Source of the DNA: Allobosea sp. Root381
Lineage (GTDB): Bacteria > Pseudomonadota > Alphaproteobacteria > Rhizobiales > Beijerinckiaceae
Direction: 5' to 3'
Assembly: GCF_001429395.1 (NCBI RefSeq)
Contig: NZ_LMJT01000012.1
Location: forward strand, 1 to 64,000
Length of the DNA: 64,000 bases
Numbering within the stretch: position 1 is the first letter of the stretch; the number at the start of each line of letters is the position of its first letter. Shown here one piece after another: positions 61,061 through 64,000 of the stretch. The translations under genes and the position numbers were made by a program. The notes under the pieces are model-generated. The model made no database searches and was not told where the DNA came from. It was given only the letters and a program-made list of their open reading frames with translations.

Positions 61061-62893
61061 ATGGCGATCACCAGATCCCGCCCGGTCCCGGCCTATACCG
61101 GCGCCGCCTACCAGATCACCGATCATACCTTCGACGTCGTCGTCGTCGGCGCTGGCGGCGCGGGGCTTCGCGCCACGGTCGGCTGCTCGCAGGCCGGGCT
61201 TCGCACCGCCTGCATCTCGAAGGTGTTCCCGACGCGCTCGCACACCGTCGCGGCCCAGGGCGGCGTCGCCGCCTCGCTCGGCAATATGGGCAAGGACACC
61301 TGGCAGTGGCACATGTACGACACCGTGAAGGGGTCGGACTGGCTCGGCGACCAGGATGCCATCGAGTATCTCGTGCGCAATGCGCCGGCTGCCGTCTACG
61401 AGCTCGAGCATTGGGGCGTGCCCTTCTCGCGCACCGAGGACGGACGCATCTACCAGCGCCCCTTCGGCGGCATGACCACGGAATTCGGCGAGGGCCCGCC
61501 GGCCCAGCGCACCTGCGCCGCGGCCGACCGCACCGGCCACGCCATGCTGCACACGCTCTACGGCCAGGCGCTGCGCTACAATACCGAGTTCTTCATCGAG
61601 TACTTTGCCATCGACCTGATCATGGACGATGACGGCCATTGCCGCGGCGTGATCGCGCTCAAGCTCGACGACGGCACGCTGCACCGCTTCCGCTCCCAGC
61701 AGACCATCCTGGCGACCGGCGGCTATGGGCGCTCCTATTTCTCCGCGACCTCGGCCCATACCTGCACCGGCGACGGCGGCGGCATGGTGCTGCGCGCCGG
61801 CCTGCCGCTGCAGGACATGGAGTTCGTGCAGTTCCATCCGACCGGCATCTACGGCTCGGGCTGCCTGATCACGGAAGGCGCGCGCGGCGAGGGCGGCTAC
61901 CTGACCAATTCGGAGGGCGAGCGCTTCATGGAGCGCTATGCCCCCTCGGCCAAGGACCTCGCCTCGCGCGACGTCGTCTCGCGTTCGATGACGATGGAGA
62001 TCCGGGCCGGCCGCGGCGTCGGCAAGAACAAGGACCACATTTACCTGCATCTCGACCATCTCGATCCGAAGATCCTGCACGAGCGCCTGCCCGGCATCTC
62101 GGAGAGCGCCAAGATCTTCGCCGGCGTGGACGTGACGCGCGAGCCGATCCCGGTGCTGCCGACGGTGCATTACAACATGGGCGGCATCCCCACGAACTTC
62201 CACGGCGAGGTTCTGACCAAGGTCGACGGCAACCCGGACACGGTGGTGCCCGGCCTGATGGCGATCGGCGAGGCGGCCTGCGTCTCGGTGCACGGCGCCA
62301 ACCGCCTCGGCTCGAACTCGCTGATCGACCTCGTGGTGTTCGGCCGCGCGGCCGGGCTGCGCTGCGCCGAGACGGTGACGGCCGGCGAAAAGCAGCCCGA
62401 ACTCGCCAAGGGTTCGGCCGACCTCGCGCTGACCCGCCTCGACAAGTACCGCAATGCGTCCGGCGGCACGCCCACCGCCGTGCTGCGCGACAAGATGCAG
62501 CGCACGATGCAGAACAACTGCGCCGTCTACCGCACCGGCGAGACGCTCGAGGAAGGCCACAAGCTGATCCACGAGATCTGGGACGGCATCACCGATATCG
62601 GCACGATCGACCGCTCGCTGATCTGGAACTCGGACCTGATCGAGACGCTGGAGTTCGACAACCTGATCACCCAGGCGGTCGTGACCATGGACTCGGCGCT
62701 GCAGCGCCCGGAGAGCCGCGGAGCCCATGCCCGCGAGGATTATCCGAACCGCGACGACAAGGACTGGATGAAGCACACCCTGTCCTGGATCGACGACGAG
62801 AAGCGGACCGTGACGCTCGACGACCGCCCGGTGCACACCTACACGCTCTCGAACGACATCGAGTACATCAAGCCCAAGGCGCGGGTGTACTGA
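61061..62893 (+). CDS. sdhA: Succinate dehydrogenase flavoprotein subunit SdhA
   Basis: 610 residues. FAD-binding [11 protein letters not shown] (30-40), covalent FAD His H61 in [13 protein letters not shown], substrate-binding [23 protein letters not shown] and [19 protein letters not shown]. The C-terminal domain ends [30 protein letters not shown]. It oxidises succinate to fumarate on the cytoplasmic face of the inner membrane. GGAGG stands 8 bases before the ATG at 61061. Confidence 0.97.
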   Translation: MAITRSRPVPAYTGAAYQITDHTFDVVVVGAGGAGLRATVGCSQAGLRTACISKVFPTRSHTVAAQGGVAASLGNMGKDTWQWHMYDTVKGSDWLGDQDAIEYLVRNAPAAVYELEHWGVPFSRTEDGRIYQRPFGGMTTEFGEGPPAQRTCAAADRTGHAMLHTLYGQALRYNTEFFIEYFAIDLIMDDDGHCRGVIALKLDDGTLHRFRSQQTILATGGYGRSYFSATSAHTCTGDGGGMVLRAGLPLQDMEFVQFHPTGIYGSGCLITEGARGEGGYLTNSEGERFMERYAPSAKDLASRDVVSRSMTMEIRAGRGVGKNKDHIYLHLDHLDPKILHERLPGISESAKIFAGVDVTREPIPVLPTVHYNMGGIPTNFHGEVLTKVDGNPDTVVPGLMAIGEAACVSVHGANRLGSNSLIDLVVFGRAAGLRCAETVTAGEKQPELAKGSADLALTRLDKYRNASGGTPTAVLRDKMQRTMQNNCAVYRTGETLEEGHKLIHEIWDGITDIGTIDRSLIWNSDLIETLEFDNLITQAVVTMDSALQRPESRGAHAREDYPNRDDKDWMKHTLSWIDDEKRTVTLDDRPVHTYTLSNDIEYIKPKARVY

Positions 62894-62907
62894 GGACGAT
62901 CTGACAG

Positions 62908-63693
62908 ATGGCCGAATTCAACCTCCCGCAGAACTCCCGCCTCGTCGAGGGCAAGGCCTGGCCGAAGCCGGCCGGCGCCAAGAACGTCGCCGAGTTCAAG
63001 ATCTATCGCTGGAACCCGGACGACACCGCCAATCCGCGCACCGACACCTATTATGTCGACCGCAACGATTGCGGGCCGATGGTCCTCGACGCGCTGATCT
63101 GGATCAAGAACAAGGTCGACCCGACGCTGACCTTCCGACGTTCCTGCCGCGAGGGCATCTGCGGTTCCTGCGCCATGAACATGGACGGCAAGAACGGGCT
63201 CGCCTGCACCACCGGCATCGACGAATGCGGTTCGAAGGGCAAGGTCGCGATCTACCCGCTGCCGCATATGCCGGTCATCAAGGACCTGGTGCCGGACCTG
63301 ACGCGCTTCTACGCCCAGCACGCCTCGATCGAGCCCTGGCTCAAGACGACGACGCCGGCTCCCGAGAAGGAGTGGCGCCAGGCCAAGGATGATCGCGAGA
63401 AGCTCGACGGGCTCTACGAGTGCATCCTGTGCGCCTGCTGCTCGACCTCATGCCCGAGCTACTGGTGGAACGGCGACCGCTATCTCGGCCCGGCCGCGCT
63501 GCTGCAGGCCTATCGCTGGCTGATCGACAGCCGCGACGAGGCGACCGGCGAGCGACTCGACGATCTGGAAGATCCCTTCCGGCTCTATCGCTGCCACACC
63601 ATCATGAACTGCGCGAATGCCTGCCCGAAGGGCCTGAACCCGGCAAAGGCGATCGCGGAGGTGAAGAAGATGATGGTGGCGCGCCAGGTCTGA
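62908..63693 (+). CDS. sdhB: Succinate dehydrogenase iron-sulfur subunit SdhB
   Basis: 261 residues. The [2Fe-2S] ligands are C80, C85, C88 and C100 ([22 protein letters not shown]); the [4Fe-4S] and [3Fe-4S] clusters are carried by [16 protein letters not shown] and [17 protein letters not shown]. It passes electrons from SdhA to quinone at SdhCD. 14 bases after sdhA; the last gene of the operon, closed by a terminator 28 bases later. Confidence 0.97.
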   Translation: MAEFNLPQNSRLVEGKAWPKPAGAKNVAEFKIYRWNPDDTANPRTDTYYVDRNDCGPMVLDALIWIKNKVDPTLTFRRSCREGICGSCAMNMDGKNGLACTTGIDECGSKGKVAIYPLPHMPVIKDLVPDLTRFYAQHASIEPWLKTTTPAPEKEWRQAKDDREKLDGLYECILCACCSTSCPSYWWNGDRYLGPAALLQAYRWLIDSRDEATGERLDDLEDPFRLYRCHTIMNCANACPKGLNPAKAIAEVKKMMVARQV

Positions 63694-63721
63694 GCTGGCG
63701 CAACCTTCGGTGCTTCGATTC

Positions 63722-63756
63722 AAACGCCAGCCTTACCGGGCTGGCGTTTTTGTTTT
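63722..63756 (+). terminator. Rho-independent terminator of the sdh operon
   Basis: An 11-bp stem (63722-63732 with 63739-63749, core AACGCCAGCC/GGCTGGCGTT) with loop TTACCG is followed by a T-rich run (TTTTTGTTTT). It lies 28 bases after sdhB and is the clearest intrinsic terminator in the window. Confidence 0.9.
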
Positions 63757-63816
63757 CCGCTATCGACAAACACCGATGATGAAGGGCGCGGGGAACCCTT
63801 CTCCCGTGTGGGAGAA

Positions 63817-63916
63817 GGGCAGGGATGAGGGCCTGCCCTTTCAGGATCATACGCGCTGCTGAAGCTGGTTTGGCATCCCGATCAACTGGATGAGCGGCGG
63901 TCCCTCACCCCTGCCC
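63817..63916. repeat. Dispersed palindrome at the end of the window
   Basis: GGGCAGGGATGAGGG (63817-63831) and CCCTCACCCCTGCCC (63902-63916) pair in 14 of 15 positions. Flanking GGAGAAGGG and CTCTCCCATCCGG extend the arms. This is a common intergenic repeat type in Hyphomicrobiales. Nothing else is seen between the sdh terminator and base 64000. Confidence 0.7.
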
Positions 63917-64000
63917 CTCTCCCATCCGGAAGAGGGGTTTCCCGCGCTTGTCCGGTGAACGTCGCGGTCCGCGTCAGCGGATATACCGCCCCGGCCGGAA

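Overview
The window is GC-rich chromosomal DNA from an alphaproteobacterium. It looks like Hyphomicrobiales in the Bosea/Methylobacterium/Chelatococcus neighbourhood. The reasons are gene content (a D-tartrate dehydratase of the Bradyrhizobium type, a cobalt-type nitrile hydratase, a two-domain MaoC dehydratase directly before sdhCDAB, a Blh persulfide dioxygenase) and the many intergenic palindromes typical of that order. The species cannot be fixed from the sequence alone. I saw no rRNA, tRNA, CRISPR array, prophage or insertion sequence.

Positions 1-14014: the end of an RTX-like protein and a LysR regulator are followed by a catabolic block. It contains an acyl-CoA dehydrogenase, a split thiamine-diphosphate decarboxylase, a complete branched-chain-amino-acid-type ABC importer, a carboxymuconolactone-decarboxylase-like protein, a lactonase-like metallohydrolase, an alpha/beta hydrolase, a 3-hydroxyisobutyrate-dehydrogenase-like enzyme, an FCD-type GntR regulator and an orphan TctC-type binding protein. 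An exact 20-base operator-like sequence occurs at two distant promoters of the block and a close variant lies at the regulator's own divergent promoter. I read this as one regulon for an unidentified acid or lactone and consider it the most interesting feature.

Positions 14122-25935: a lipid kinase, a LysR/D-tartrate dehydratase divergent pair, a Blh sulfur enzyme, then a cassette of class IV aminotransferase, M81 metallopeptidase and polyamine-type ABC importer.

Positions 25945-36494: cell envelope genes on the minus strand (a small protein, a DUF882/MepK-like peptidase with a very long tail, an L,D-transpeptidase, a sigma-54 response regulator, an outer-membrane barrel), with an oligoendopeptidase F and arabinose-5-phosphate isomerase on the plus strand.

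Positions 36621-41100: a minus-strand nitrile-to-acid operon (gamma-glutamyltransferase-like, amidase, nitrile hydratase alpha and beta, accessory protein). Positions 41282-44093: a small membrane protein, the glucan biosynthesis protein OpgG and a membrane protein.

Positions 44204-49582: zinc supply. Two Zur-like boxes flank znuCB and znuA. A tiny His-rich membrane protein precedes znuC, and a COG0523 metallochaperone GTPase, a WD40 protein and an 88-residue protein follow znuA.

Positions 49590-64000: housekeeping genes (flavin reductase, YcaQ-like protein, Nudix, lipoprotein, EamA exporter, argJ, PpiC foldase, secA) and a MaoC dehydratase ahead of sdhCDAB, which ends at a strong terminator.
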